64,000 bases of DNA from Azorhizobium doebereinerae UFLA1-100 (GCF_000473085.1 NZ_AXBA01000013.1:62001-126000), one strand, 5' to 3'. Positions 35,451 through 44,917 are shown, counted from the first letter of the stretch. Notes: generated by a model not told the origin, from the letters alone. Translations and numbers: made by a program.

Positions 35451-36101
35451 ATGCGGCGGGGATGGATGCGCCTGAGATTCGTGTTCGGTTTGGCGGCGGC
35501 CCTGAGCGTCCTCGGGGCGCTGCCGGCGCTCGCCCATCCCCATGTCTGGGTCAGCATGCGCACCCAGGTGCTGTTCGACGCCGAGGGCAACATGGTCGGC
35601 CTCCGGCAGGACTGGACCTTCGACGAGGCGTTCACCGCCTTCGCCCTCCAGGGCTTCGAGAAGGATGCCTCCGGCAATTATGCCAAGGAAGTCCTCGCCC
35701 CGCTCGCCGAGGTGAACGTCACCTCGCTGAAGGAATATGACTATTTCGTCCGCGGCAAGACCGCCAAGGCGAAGATCGCCTTCAAGGACCCGGTGGACTA
35801 TTCGCTGACCTTCGACAAGGACACGCTGACCCTGCACTTCACCCTGCCGGTGGCCAAGCCCGTGCCGGCGAAGGGCGCGCTGAACTTCGACGTCTACGAC
35901 CCGACCTATTTCGTCTCGTTCGAATTCGCCGACACCGACCCGGTGACGCTGAAGGGCGCCCCCGCCGGCTGCACCTCCAAGGTGGAGACGCCGGAGCAGC
36001 CGCAGACCATGCAGCTGGGCGAGAGCTTCTTCTCCAACCTGACCTCGTCGAGCAATTACGGCGCGCAATATGCCGACAAGATCCTGGTGAAGTGTCCCTG
36101 A
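35451..36101 (+). CDS. DUF1007 periplasmic protein
   Basis: This protein of about 216 residues has a signal peptide (MRLRFVFGLAAALSVLGALPALA). It is followed directly by HPHVWV, the His-rich start typical of DUF1007. DUF1007 proteins are usually encoded beside NicO-type nickel/cobalt transporters and probably bind metal in the periplasm. The stop overlaps the next ATG by one base (TGATG). Starts at 35451 and 35466 are both possible. Confidence 0.88.
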   Translation: MRRGWMRLRFVFGLAAALSVLGALPALAHPHVWVSMRTQVLFDAEGNMVGLRQDWTFDEAFTAFALQGFEKDASGNYAKEVLAPLAEVNVTSLKEYDYFVRGKTAKAKIAFKDPVDYSLTFDKDTLTLHFTLPVAKPVPAKGALNFDVYDPTYFVSFEFADTDPVTLKGAPAGCTSKVETPEQPQTMQLGESFFSNLTSSSNYGAQYADKILVKCP

Positions 36102-37129
36102 TGACATCCCGCGCCGCCCGTCCCCTCCGCACGCTTCCATGGGCACTGGCGGGGGCAGGCGCCGTGCTTGCCGTTGCGGCGCTTGTCCTTGTGGCCCTTA
36201 TTCTCGCCGACCCCGCCTCGGCGCAGGTGTTCGGCCAGGGCGCGCCCAAGGCCAGCCCGTTCGGCCTCGGCGCTGGCGGGCCGCAGCCCGGCGGCATCAC
36301 CGGCTTCATCATCGCCAAGCAGTCGGAATTCTACCGCGCCTTGGTGCAGGCGGTGCGCGCCGCCAAGGCGGACGGAAACGCGCTCTATCTGCTCGCCGGC
36401 CTGTCCTTCGCCTATGGGGTGTTCCACGCCGCCGGCCCCGGCCACGGCAAGGCGGTGATCTCCTCCTACCTGCTCGCCGACGGCGGCACGCTGAAGCGCG
36501 GCGCCATCCTGGCGCTCGCCTCCGGCATGGTGCAGGCGGTGGCAGCGGTGCTGTTCGTCGGCATATTGGCGCTGGCGCTGGGCGCCACCGCCGTCTCCAT
36601 GGCCCAGGCGATGACCTGGGTGGAGATCGCCGCCTATGGCGGCATCGCGCTGTTCGGCGCGGTGCTGGCGGTCAGCAAGGCGCGCACGCTGATCGCCGTG
36701 CTGCGCGGGGAGCCCGCCGCCCATGTGCACGGCCCCGACTGCGGCTGCGGCGACAAGCACGCGCCCGATCCGCACCTGCTGGACGGCCGGGGCGGCTGGA
36801 AGCGGGCGGCGGTGGCGGTCATCTCCGCCGGGGCGCGGCCCTGCTCGGGCGCCATATTGGTGCTCACCTTCGCCCTGTCGCAGGGCGTGTTCCTGAGCGG
36901 GGTGGCCTCCGCCTTCGCCATGGGGCTGGGCACCGCGCTCACCGTCACCGCCATCGCCGCGCTGGCGGTCTATGGCAAGCGCCTCGCCGTGCGCCTCGCG
37001 GTGGCCGCCTCCGGGCGCGGCACGGCGCTGCTGCTCGGCGTGGAACTCGCCGCCGCGCTGCTGGTCTGCGCCTTCGGCCTCGCTTTGCTCACCGGCTATG
37101 CGGCCAGCGAGCGCCTCCTGCCCGGCTGA
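36101..37129 (+). CDS. NicO/RcnA-family nickel-cobalt transporter
   Basis: This 342-residue membrane protein has helices bearing the motif FHAAGPGHGKAVISSYLL (about residues 106-123) and SAGARPCSGAILVL (about 244-257), both typical of the NicO/RcnA family. A cytoplasmic loop HVHGPDCGCGDKHAPDPHLL supplies His and Cys ligands. RcnA-like proteins export Ni and Co, while some NicO proteins import. Coupling with DUF1007 is conserved. The ATG overlaps the upstream stop. Confidence 0.9.
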   Translation: MTSRAARPLRTLPWALAGAGAVLAVAALVLVALILADPASAQVFGQGAPKASPFGLGAGGPQPGGITGFIIAKQSEFYRALVQAVRAAKADGNALYLLAGLSFAYGVFHAAGPGHGKAVISSYLLADGGTLKRGAILALASGMVQAVAAVLFVGILALALGATAVSMAQAMTWVEIAAYGGIALFGAVLAVSKARTLIAVLRGEPAAHVHGPDCGCGDKHAPDPHLLDGRGGWKRAAVAVISAGARPCSGAILVLTFALSQGVFLSGVASAFAMGLGTALTVTAIAALAVYGKRLAVRLAVAASGRGTALLLGVELAAALLVCAFGLALLTGYAASERLLPG

Positions 37130-37189
37130 ACTTTCTCCCTTGAGGGCGGTGCGCGGCTCCGGCACAAAGGCTCCGGGGAGAGCTGAGCC

Positions 37190-38035
37190 ATGGCCGACGA
37201 CATCATCCGCACCCTGACGCCCGCCGAGGTGGATCTGGCGATGGACTGGGCCGCCCGCGAGGGCTGGAACCCCGGCCTCGCCGATGCGCCCGCCTTCCTG
37301 GCGCAGGACGGGCAGGGCTTCCTCGGCCTCATCCGCGACGGCGCGCTCGCCGCCACCATCTCGGTGGTGCTGTACGGGCCCGGCTACGGCTTCCTCGGCT
37401 TCTACATCTGCCGGCCGGACCTGCGCGGCCAGGGGCTGGGCCTGAAGCTCTGGCAGGCGGGCATGGCCCGCCTCGGGGCGCGCACCGTCGGCCTCGACGG
37501 GGTGGTGGCGCAGCAGGAGAACTACAAAAAGTCCGGCTTCGTCCTCGCCCACCGCAACATCCGCTATGGCGGCGTGCCCCGGCCCGTGGCGGCGGAAGGC
37601 CCGGTGCGCGCGGTGACGGCGGACCTCCTGCCCGCCGTCATCGCCTATGACGCCGGCATCGTCCCCGCCCCCCGGCCGGACTTCCTTGCCCGCTGGCTGG
37701 TCCCGCCCGGCGGCCTCGCTTTGGCGGCGGGAGAGGGCGAGGCCGTCACCGGCTACGGCGTCATCCGCCGGGCGCGGGAGGGCTGGCGCATCGGGCCCTT
37801 GTTCGCCGACACCCCCGCCGCCGGGCGCGCGCTGTTCGCCGGCCTGATCGCCCATGCGGGCGGGGAGGCGGGGCCGGTCTATATGGACGTGCCGGAGCCG
37901 CACGCGGCGGCGCGCGCGCTGGCGGAGGAGGCGGGCCTCGCCTCCTGCTTCGACACCGCCCGCATGTATAAGGGCGCCGACCCCAAGCTGCCGCTCGACC
38001 GCATCTACGGCATCACCAGCCTGGAGCTGGGGTGA
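37190..38035 (+). CDS. GNAT-family acetyltransferase
   Basis: This 281-residue protein has an N-terminal GNAT domain with the acetyl-CoA loop CRPDLRGQGLGLKLWQ (about residues 73-88). A second, more diverged half carries YGVIRRAREGWRIGPLFAD (about 185-203), the layout of the YitI-like double-GNAT group. The substrate is unknown. The TGA stop (38033-38035) is the first three bases of a dispersed palindromic repeat. Confidence 0.85.
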   Translation: MADDIIRTLTPAEVDLAMDWAAREGWNPGLADAPAFLAQDGQGFLGLIRDGALAATISVVLYGPGYGFLGFYICRPDLRGQGLGLKLWQAGMARLGARTVGLDGVVAQQENYKKSGFVLAHRNIRYGGVPRPVAAEGPVRAVTADLLPAVIAYDAGIVPAPRPDFLARWLVPPGGLALAAGEGEAVTGYGVIRRAREGWRIGPLFADTPAAGRALFAGLIAHAGGEAGPVYMDVPEPHAAARALAEEAGLASCFDTARMYKGADPKLPLDRIYGITSLELG

Positions 38036-38110
38036 ATCGCCCTCTAACGTGATGATAGAGAACGCGTTATCCGATCAGCTTGCGTTGCAAGCTGATCGGC
38101 GCGTGCTCTA
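38033..38110 (+). repeat. dispersed palindromic element, copy B, filling the gap between convergent genes
   Basis: The sequence opens with TGAATCGCCCTCT, continues GATAGAGAAC and contains a perfect 13-base-pair hairpin with a 3-base loop (38071-38083 with 38087-38099). It ends GTGCTCTA. The first three bases are the stop of the plus-strand GNAT gene and the last three, read on the minus strand, are the TAG of the DUF3313 gene. It may work as a bidirectional terminator. Confidence 0.88.
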
Positions 38111-38974
38111 TTGCGCCGCCGCCGTCGCCACCGGGACGGCCTCGCCCGAGCCCTTGTCGGTCCATTCCGGCGGCGTGCCCACCGCGCCGCTGACGAGGCC
38201 GGCGACGCCGGGGGCACGGCCGAAGGCGTCGCACGCGGCATATTTCGGCGCCCCGCCCGCCAGCGCCTGGAAGCGCTCCACCGGCGGCGGCCCGGACAGC
38301 GACTTGAAGGGATTTTCCCCCGTCACCAGCAATTTGCTGAAATCATCCCCGAACGCGCCGGCCAGCTCATAGGCATCGCCCGCCTTGGACACCCGCGCCG
38401 AGCCGGAGAGGAAATTGGCGCCCCGGCCCCACACCATGGCCGCCTCCTGGGCGCCGTTGGGGCCGCGCGCCTCCGCCTCCATGGACAGGCTGCCGAGGCC
38501 GATGGGCAGGCGCGGCGTGGGCACCGGGATGCCCGGCAGCAGCACCGATTTCGCCACCGAGGCCACCTTGGTGGCGGCCACCGCATTCTCGTCGGTCGCC
38601 TCCATGTGGGTGACCACCGCATGCACGGTGAGATCCGCCGGCTGGCTGGCCGGCACCACCTCCAGCCGATCGCCGAGGCCGAGGCACAGGGAGCGGTCGA
38701 TGGCATTGCCCACCAGCTTCCTCTGCGCGTCGGTGATGCCGTCCTTCATCGCGCCGGCGGCGAACACGGTGGGGACGATGCGCACCGTCTTGGCGGTCAG
38801 CACCTTGTCCTTGTCGATGCGGATCTTGGATTTGGCGAGCAGGCCGTCGGCCGGCTCGAAATCGGAATAGCTGCTCAGCGAGCCGCTTTGCTCCAGCGGG
38901 GCATTGGCGCATCCCGCCATCAGGAGCGGCACCCCGAAAACCCCCACGGCCCGGCCCAGCGTGCGTCGTGCCAT
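38108..38974 (-). CDS. DUF3313 family lipoprotein
   Basis: This 288-residue protein has a lipoprotein signal with lipobox LMAGC (cysteine at about residue 22) and the DUF3313-like mature start SSYSDFEPADGLLAKSKIRI. It is predicted to be anchored in the envelope, with no catalytic motif. Its last codon and stop fall in the dispersed repeat copy B. Confidence 0.8.
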   Translation of the reverse strand: MARRTLGRAVGVFGVPLLMAGCANAPLEQSGSLSSYSDFEPADGLLAKSKIRIDKDKVLTAKTVRIVPTVFAAGAMKDGITDAQRKLVGNAIDRSLCLGLGDRLEVVPASQPADLTVHAVVTHMEATDENAVAATKVASVAKSVLLPGIPVPTPRLPIGLGSLSMEAEARGPNGAQEAAMVWGRGANFLSGSARVSKAGDAYELAGAFGDDFSKLLVTGENPFKSLSGPPPVERFQALAGGAPKYAACDAFGRAPGVAGLVSGAVGTPPEWTDKGSGEAVPVATAAAQ

Positions 38975-39111
38975 CGTCTCTTCCCTTCAGCCGGCGCGCC
39001 ACAACCGCGCGACCCAAGGCCCCCAGCGGCGAGTTGGCGTGGCGATTGGGGCTTATTTGGGTGCCAACCCTGGGCTGTCCCGTCCGCGATGAGCGGGCGC
39101 ATAGCGGCGGC

Positions 39112-40035
39112 TCACCCGGCGCGCGGCGGCGGGGGGAGCCCGCGCTCCCAATAAGGCGGCGTGCCGAACGCCGCGCGCAGATGCGCGATGAGCGCGCGCA
39201 GCTTGGCCGAGGCGCCCCGCGCGCGGGGATAAGTGGCGTGGAGCGCCGCGCCTTCCGCCTCCAGCCCCACGTCGATCGCCCGCAGCGTGCCGGCCGCCAG
39301 TTCCTCATGCACCAGGAAGGTGGGCAGCAGGGTGAGGCCGAGCCCGGCCACGGCGGCGCCGCGCATCATCACCCCGTTGTTGACCCGGAGGCCGGCGCGC
39401 GGGCGCACCGCCACCGCCCCGTCCGGCCCGGCGAAGCGCCAGTCGGTCTCGCGGTTGGCGTAGAGGATGGCGCGGTGGGCGGCGAGCCCGGCGAGGCTGT
39501 CCGGCGCGCCATGAGCATCGAGATAGGCGGGGGCGGCCACCAGCAGGCGGCGGCTCTCCGCCAGCAGGCGCGCGCCGAGGCGCCCGTCCTGCAGCCGGCC
39601 GTGGCGGATCACCAGGTCATAGCCCTCCGCCGCCGCGTCCACGAAGCGGTCGTCCAGCTCCAGTTGGAGCGCGATGCCGGGATGGGCGGCGAGGAAGGGA
39701 TAGAGCGCCCGGCCGAGATGCAGCGTGCCGAAGCTCACCGGCGCGGAGACCCGCAGCGGGCCGGCGAGGGCGTGGCCCTGCTCGGCGATCTCCGCCAGCG
39801 CCGCCTCCGCCTCGTCCAGCAGGCGGCGGGCACGGACCAGGAAGGTGGCGCCGGTCTCGGTGAGCGCCTGCCGGCGGGTGGTGCGCTGCATCAGCCGCGC
39901 GCCCACCATGCGCTCCAGCTCGGCGAGGCGCTCGCTGACCACCGACTTGGCGAGGCCCAGGCGCCGCGCCGCCGCCGTGATCGACCCCGCCTCCGCCACC
40001 GCCACGAAGGCGGCCACCCCGTCGAGCTTCAGCAT
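39112..40035 (-). CDS. LysR-family transcriptional regulator
   Basis: This 307-residue protein has an N-terminal winged helix (ITAAARRLGLAKSVVSERLAELE, about residues 19-41) and a standard effector domain. It belongs to the CrgA/AaeR-like group judging by QRTTRRQALTETG. It is divergent from the alpha/beta hydrolase gene at 40258, with 222 bases between the two starts, so that gene is the likely target. Confidence 0.9.
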   Translation of the reverse strand: MLKLDGVAAFVAVAEAGSITAAARRLGLAKSVVSERLAELERMVGARLMQRTTRRQALTETGATFLVRARRLLDEAEAALAEIAEQGHALAGPLRVSAPVSFGTLHLGRALYPFLAAHPGIALQLELDDRFVDAAAEGYDLVIRHGRLQDGRLGARLLAESRRLLVAAPAYLDAHGAPDSLAGLAAHRAILYANRETDWRFAGPDGAVAVRPRAGLRVNNGVMMRGAAVAGLGLTLLPTFLVHEELAAGTLRAIDVGLEAEGAALHATYPRARGASAKLRALIAHLRAAFGTPPYWERGLPPPPRAG

Positions 40036-40257
40036 TGTTCGGATTATCCGGAAACGAGTTTCGCCATCTGCCGGCTACTCCAGACAATGAAGATTAGCCA
40101 TTCTCCTGTCGAGCCCAACGGCCCGGTCCCGGCGCCCCGCCCCGCCGGCCGCCGGCAAACCCGCCGCAATCGCCGCCGGCCGCGCCATCGCCCCTTCCGC
40201 TCCGGCGCAAGGCGCGGGACACTGGCCCCGGCGGCAGCCATTCGAAGGATGACGAAG

Positions 40258-41139
40258 ATGTTTTCCGCAGAGCCCGACGCTTCCGCTTTCCCCGCCTTCC
40301 CGGCGGCCTTCACCCGCCAGGACATCGCCACCAACGGCACCACGCTGCATGTGCGCACGGGCGGCGCCGGCCCCGCCGTGCTGCTGCTGCACGGCTATGG
40401 CGAGACCGGCGACATGTGGGTGCCGCTGGCGGCTGACTTGGCCGCCGACCATCGGGTGATCGTGCCCGACCTGCGCGGCATGGGCCTCTCCGCCCGCCCC
40501 GAGGGCGGCTACGACAAGAAGACCCAGGGGCAGGACGTGGCCGGCCTGCTGGACGCGCTGGGCGTGGACAGCGTGGACCTCGTCACCCACGACATCGGCA
40601 ACATGGTCGGCTACGCCTTCGCCGCGCAATATCGCGACCGGGTGAGGAGCTTCACCCTGATCGACGCGCCGCTGCCCGGCATCGGCCCGTGGGAGGAGAT
40701 CCTGAAGAACCCGCTGCTCTGGCATTTCCGCTTCGGCGGGCCGGACATGGAGCGGCTGGTGGAAGGCCGCGAGCGCATCTATCTCGACCGCTTCTGGAAC
40801 GAATTCTCCGCCGACCGCACCCGCTTCACGGAAGCCGCGCGCCAGCATTACGCCGCGCTCTATGCGCTGCCCGGCGCCATGCACGCGGGCTTCTCGCAGT
40901 TCGCCGCCTTCGACCAGGACGCGCTGGACAACCAGGCCTTCCTCGCCGCCGGCAAGCTGACCATGCCGGTGCTGGCGCTGGGGGGCGAGAAGTCCTTCGG
41001 CATGGGCATGGCCGGCATGATGGCCTTCGCCGCCACCGACGTGACCGGCGACGTGGTGCCCGCCAGCGGCCACTGGATCATGGAGGAAAACCCGGCCGCC
41101 ACCGTGGCGCTGGTGCGGGGGTTCCTGAAGGGGAAGTGA
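40258..41139 (+). CDS. alpha/beta hydrolase, epoxide hydrolase type
   Basis: This 293-residue hydrolase has an aspartate (D112) instead of a serine at the nucleophile elbow (VTHDIGNMVGY), an HGYG oxyanion motif at 45-48 and a catalytic histidine at about 272 (SGHWIMEENP). An aspartate nucleophile is typical of epoxide hydrolases and haloalkane or fluoroacetate dehalogenases. Lid sequence would be needed to separate these. The ATG at 40258 has AAGGA eight bases upstream; an ATG at 40249 is also in frame. Divergent LysR gene. Confidence 0.85.
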   Translation: MFSAEPDASAFPAFPAAFTRQDIATNGTTLHVRTGGAGPAVLLLHGYGETGDMWVPLAADLAADHRVIVPDLRGMGLSARPEGGYDKKTQGQDVAGLLDALGVDSVDLVTHDIGNMVGYAFAAQYRDRVRSFTLIDAPLPGIGPWEEILKNPLLWHFRFGGPDMERLVEGRERIYLDRFWNEFSADRTRFTEAARQHYAALYALPGAMHAGFSQFAAFDQDALDNQAFLAAGKLTMPVLALGGEKSFGMGMAGMMAFAATDVTGDVVPASGHWIMEENPAATVALVRGFLKGK

Positions 41140-41217
41140 GCCATCGCTCAGTCGCGATGGAGATGGTCCGACGGCGGGACTGCGCGTTCCCGCCGCTGCG
41201 CGGCGCCCCCACCCCCG

Positions 41218-41242
41218 CCCTCCCCCGCTGCGCGGGAGAGGG
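41218..41242. repeat. GC-rich intergenic palindrome, copy 1
   Basis: CCCTCCCCCGC (41218-41228) pairs with GCGGGAGAGGG (41232-41242), 10 of 11 positions, with a 3-base loop. It lies beyond the stop of the indolepyruvate oxidoreductase gene. A related copy is at 45059, on the other side of that gene. Confidence 0.7.
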
Positions 41243-41292
41243 AGTGCGGTCGCATATCGGGGCGGGCTCGCGCCATCCCCCGGCGCGCTTGA

Positions 41293-44200
41293 CTATTCCG
41301 CTGCCTGCGCCGGGGCCACCGGCGGGGTGCGGAACTGGGCCAGCAACGCCGCTTCCTCGGCCTTGGCTGCCGCCAGATGGCGGACCTTCACCGGGCCGAA
41401 GCCGCGGATCTTCTCCGGGATGGAAGCGATGGCCACCGCCGTGGCGTGGTTCTCCCGCGTCAGCGCGCCGACGAGGCCGGCGACCGTCGCCTCATAATCG
41501 CTGATGAGCGCCCGCTCGGTGCGCCGCTCGGCGCTGTAGCCGAACAGGTCGAAGGCGGTGCCGCGCAGGCCCTTCAGCTTCGCCAGCAGGCGGAAGCCGG
41601 TCATCATGCGCGGGCCGAAGCGCAGCTTGCGCGGCTCGCCGGTGTTGGGGTCCACCCTGGCGAACAGAGGCGGGGCGAGGTGGAATTCATAAGTGAGGTC
41701 GCCCTCGAAGGCGGCGTTCACCTGGGCCTGGAAGGCGCCGTCGGCGAACAGCCGCGCCACCTCATATTCGTCCTTATAGGCCAGGAGCTTGTGGAAGTTC
41801 CGGGCGACCGCCTCGGCGAGGTCGGAGCGGCCGGGGGCGCGCTGCGCCTCCGCCGCCTTCACCTGATCCAGCAGCGCCACATAGCGCGCCGCATAGGCGG
41901 CATCCTGATAGGCGGTGAGCGCGGCGACGCGGCGGGCGATGATCTCGTCGAGCGACTGCGACAGCCGGCGGGCATCGCTCGCCACCGCTTGGCGGGTGAG
42001 CAGCGCGGCCATGGCGGCGGGATCGTGCGCGGCCCTGCGGCCCCAGTCGAACGCCGCCTTGTTCATCTCCACCGCCTCGCCGTTCAGCTCGATGGCCTTC
42101 AGGATCGCCTCGGCGGAAAGCGGCAGGCCGCCGAACTGATAGGCATAGCCCACCAGGAAGATGTTCTGCGGCAAGGACGAGCCGAACAGCGCGGTGGCCA
42201 GGCGCGTCGCCTCGATGAAATGCGTCTGCTCAGCACCGGCGGTCTGGGCGATGACGCGCTTCAGCCGCTCGGTGGGCAGGGAATAATCGGCGTTGCGGGT
42301 GAAGTCGCCCGGCAGCACCTCGTGGGTGTTCACCACCACCAGGCATGCGCCGGGCTTCACCGCCGCCAGCACCTTCTTGGTGCCCGCCACCACCAGGTCG
42401 CCGCCCAGCACGAGGTCGGCGCCGCGCGCCGGCACGCGGATCGCCGCGATGTCCTCCGGCTTCTCGGCGAGGCGGATGTGGCTGTAGACCGCGCCACCCT
42501 TCTGGGCGAGGCCGGCCATGTCGATCATGCCGCAGGCCTTGCCCTCCAGATGCGCCGCCATGCCGAGGATGGCGCCGATGGTGACGATGCCGGTGCCGCC
42601 GACGCCGGTGACGATCACCCCGTAGGTGCCGTGGATCTCCGGGTGCGCCGGCTCCGGCAGGGGGGAGAGATCGCCCATGCCGGCGGCCGCGCCCGCCGCC
42701 TTGCGGGGCTTGGCCCCGTGCACGGTGACGAAGGAGGGGCAGAAGCCGTTGACGCAGGAGAAGTCCTTGTTGCACGAGGACTGGTCGATCTCGCGCTTGC
42801 GGCCCCACTCGGTCTCCAGCGGCTGCACCGAGACGCAGTTGGACTTCACCCCGCAGTCGCCGCAGCCCTCGCACACCCGCTCGTTGATGATCACCCGCTT
42901 ATCGGGATCGGGAAACTGGCCGCGCTTCCTGCGGCGGCGCTTCTCGGAGGCGCAGGTCTGGTCGTAGATCAGCACGGTGACGCCGGGGATGGCGGCCAGC
43001 TCGCGCTGGACGTGGTCCAGCTCGTCGCGGTGGTGGATGGTCATGCCGGCGGGCCAGGCGATGCCGGGGGCGTATTTGTCCGGCTCGTCGGTGACCAGCA
43101 CGAGGCGCTCCACGCCCTCGGCAGCCACCTGCCGGGCGATCACCGGCACGGTGAGGTCGCCCTCGTGGTGCTGCCCGCCGGTCATGGCCACGGCGTCGTT
43201 GAACAGGATCTTGTAGGTGACGTTCACCTTGGCGGCGCAGGCGGCGCGCAGCGCCAGGTAGCCGGAGTGGTTGTAGGTGCCGTCGCCGAGATTCTGGAAC
43301 ACGTGCGGGCGCTTGGAGAATTGCGCCTCGCCGATCCAGTTGGCGCCCTCCCCGCCCATCTGGGTGAAGCCGACGGTGTCGCGGTCCATCCACTGCACCA
43401 TGTAGTGGCAGCCGATGCCGGCCGAGCCCCGCATGCCCTCCGGCACCTTGGTGGAGGTGTTGTGCGGGCAGCCGGAGCAGAAATAGGGGATGCGGGTGGC
43501 CACATCCGCGGTGGCGGCGAGCACGCGCTGCGCCTCCTCCAGCTGGGCGACGCGGGCGGCGATGTCCGGCATGTCGCCATAGGCGAGCAGGCGCTTGCCG
43601 AGCTGGATGGCGATGTCGTTGGGGTCGAGCGCGCCCTTGACCGGGAACAGCCAGCGCCCCTCCTCGTCCTTCTTGCCGATGCACACCGGCTGGTTGAGCG
43701 AGCCGTACAATTCCTCGCGCACCTGCACCTCGATGAGCGAGCGCTTTTCCTCCACCACCATGATCAGGTCGAGCCCGCGCGCGAACTCGCGCAGGCCCTC
43801 GGTCTCGATCGGCCAGGGGCAGGCCAGCTTCCAGATGCGCAGGCCGAGGTCGTTGGCGCGCACCTCGTCGATGCCCAGTTCGTCGAGCGCGAGGCGCACG
43901 TCCAGATAGCTCTTGCCCACGGTGGCGATGCCGATGCGCGGGCGGGCGCCGCCGGAGGTGATGAAGCGGTTGAGCTTGTTGGCCCGCAGGAAGGCGAGCA
44001 CGGCGTCGCGCTTGTATTCCTGGAGCCGCTCCTCCTGCGCCACCGGGGTGTCGATGAGGCGGATGTTCAGCCCGCCGTCGGGCATGCGGAAGTCGGCGAC
44101 GGGGGCGATGCGCACCCGGTCGAGGCGCCCGTCCACGACGCCGGTGGATTCGATCGTGTCCTTCACCGCCTTCAGGCCGACCCAGGTGCCGGCGAAGCGC

Positions 44201-44769
44201 GACAGCGCCCAGCCGTAAAGGCCGTAGTCGAGGATCTCCTGCACGCCCGCCGGATTCAGCACCGGGATCATCACATCCACGAAGTGGAATTCGCTCTGGT
44301 GGGCGGTGGTGGAGCTTTCGCAGGTGTGGTCGTCGCCCATCAAGGCGAGCACGCCGCCATGCTTCGAGGTGCCGGCATTGTTGGCGTGACGGAACACGTC
44401 GCCGGAGCGGTCCACCCCCGGCCCCTTGCCGTACCAGAGGCCGAACACGCCGTCATAGCGGCCCTCGCCGCGCAGCTCGGCCTGCTGCGAGCCCCACAGC
44501 GCGGTGGCGGCGAGGTCCTCGTTGAGGCCGGGCTGGAAGACGATGTCGTTGGCCTTGAGCAGCTTTCCGGCCTGGCCGAACTGCTGGTCGAGCCCGCCGA
44601 GCGGGGAGCCGCGATAGCCCGACACATAGCCGGCGGTGTTGAGCCCGGCGGCGCGGTCGCGCGCCTTCTGCATCAGGGCGAGGCGCACCAGGGCCTGGGT
44701 GCCGGACACGAAGACCTGCTCCTGGGCGAGGTCGTATTTGTCCTTCAGGGAGACCGATTTGAGTGCCAT
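41293..44769 (-). CDS. indolepyruvate ferredoxin oxidoreductase (fused alpha-beta form)
   Basis: This 1158-residue enzyme oxidatively decarboxylates aryl pyruvates to acyl-CoA. The N-terminal thiamine-pyrophosphate part begins VSGTQALVRLALMQKARD. The centre has the cofactor-binding CSGCPHNTST block (about residue 430) and a cysteine cluster CEGCGDCGVKSNC for iron-sulfur centres. The C-terminal gamma-like domain has GVGGTGIVTIGAILGMAA. Single-chain forms of this length are typical of alpha- and betaproteobacteria. The start at 44769 has a GGAGG site upstream. Confidence 0.93.
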   Translation of the reverse strand: MALKSVSLKDKYDLAQEQVFVSGTQALVRLALMQKARDRAAGLNTAGYVSGYRGSPLGGLDQQFGQAGKLLKANDIVFQPGLNEDLAATALWGSQQAELRGEGRYDGVFGLWYGKGPGVDRSGDVFRHANNAGTSKHGGVLALMGDDHTCESSTTAHQSEFHFVDVMIPVLNPAGVQEILDYGLYGWALSRFAGTWVGLKAVKDTIESTGVVDGRLDRVRIAPVADFRMPDGGLNIRLIDTPVAQEERLQEYKRDAVLAFLRANKLNRFITSGGARPRIGIATVGKSYLDVRLALDELGIDEVRANDLGLRIWKLACPWPIETEGLREFARGLDLIMVVEEKRSLIEVQVREELYGSLNQPVCIGKKDEEGRWLFPVKGALDPNDIAIQLGKRLLAYGDMPDIAARVAQLEEAQRVLAATADVATRIPYFCSGCPHNTSTKVPEGMRGSAGIGCHYMVQWMDRDTVGFTQMGGEGANWIGEAQFSKRPHVFQNLGDGTYNHSGYLALRAACAAKVNVTYKILFNDAVAMTGGQHHEGDLTVPVIARQVAAEGVERLVLVTDEPDKYAPGIAWPAGMTIHHRDELDHVQRELAAIPGVTVLIYDQTCASEKRRRRKRGQFPDPDKRVIINERVCEGCGDCGVKSNCVSVQPLETEWGRKREIDQSSCNKDFSCVNGFCPSFVTVHGAKPRKAAGAAAGMGDLSPLPEPAHPEIHGTYGVIVTGVGGTGIVTIGAILGMAAHLEGKACGMIDMAGLAQKGGAVYSHIRLAEKPEDIAAIRVPARGADLVLGGDLVVAGTKKVLAAVKPGACLVVVNTHEVLPGDFTRNADYSLPTERLKRVIAQTAGAEQTHFIEATRLATALFGSSLPQNIFLVGYAYQFGGLPLSAEAILKAIELNGEAVEMNKAAFDWGRRAAHDPAAMAALLTRQAVASDARRLSQSLDEIIARRVAALTAYQDAAYAARYVALLDQVKAAEAQRAPGRSDLAEAVARNFHKLLAYKDEYEVARLFADGAFQAQVNAAFEGDLTYEFHLAPPLFARVDPNTGEPRKLRFGPRMMTGFRLLAKLKGLRGTAFDLFGYSAERRTERALISDYEATVAGLVGALTRENHATAVAIASIPEKIRGFGPVKVRHLAAAKAEEAALLAQFRTPPVAPAQAAE

Positions 44770-44876
44770 CCGCGCCTCCATTGGCGACACGTCTGGCGCC
44801 CCCGGGCGGAGGGCGGGCCGAGCGGTCTTACGCCGCAGGTCGCATGGGTCTCAGGCTGACACGGGGCGGGGTCCCC

Positions 44877-44917
44877 GGCAATTTCGTTGTTTGGAAGGAT
44901 TGTGAAATGAAATTGCC
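44877..44917 (-). promoter_or_regulatory. inverted repeat in the promoter region of the indolepyruvate oxidoreductase gene
   Basis: GGCAATTTC (44877-44885) and its exact complement GAAATTGCC (44909-44917) flank an AT-rich core 108 bases upstream of the start codon. It is a candidate operator, for example for an Lrp- or LysR-type regulator. Confidence 0.45.

Noticed and set aside
41377..44859. Open frame of about 1160 codons on the plus strand
   Set aside because: It is antisense to the indolepyruvate oxidoreductase gene, which carries all the expected motifs. Long antisense frames are normal at this GC content.
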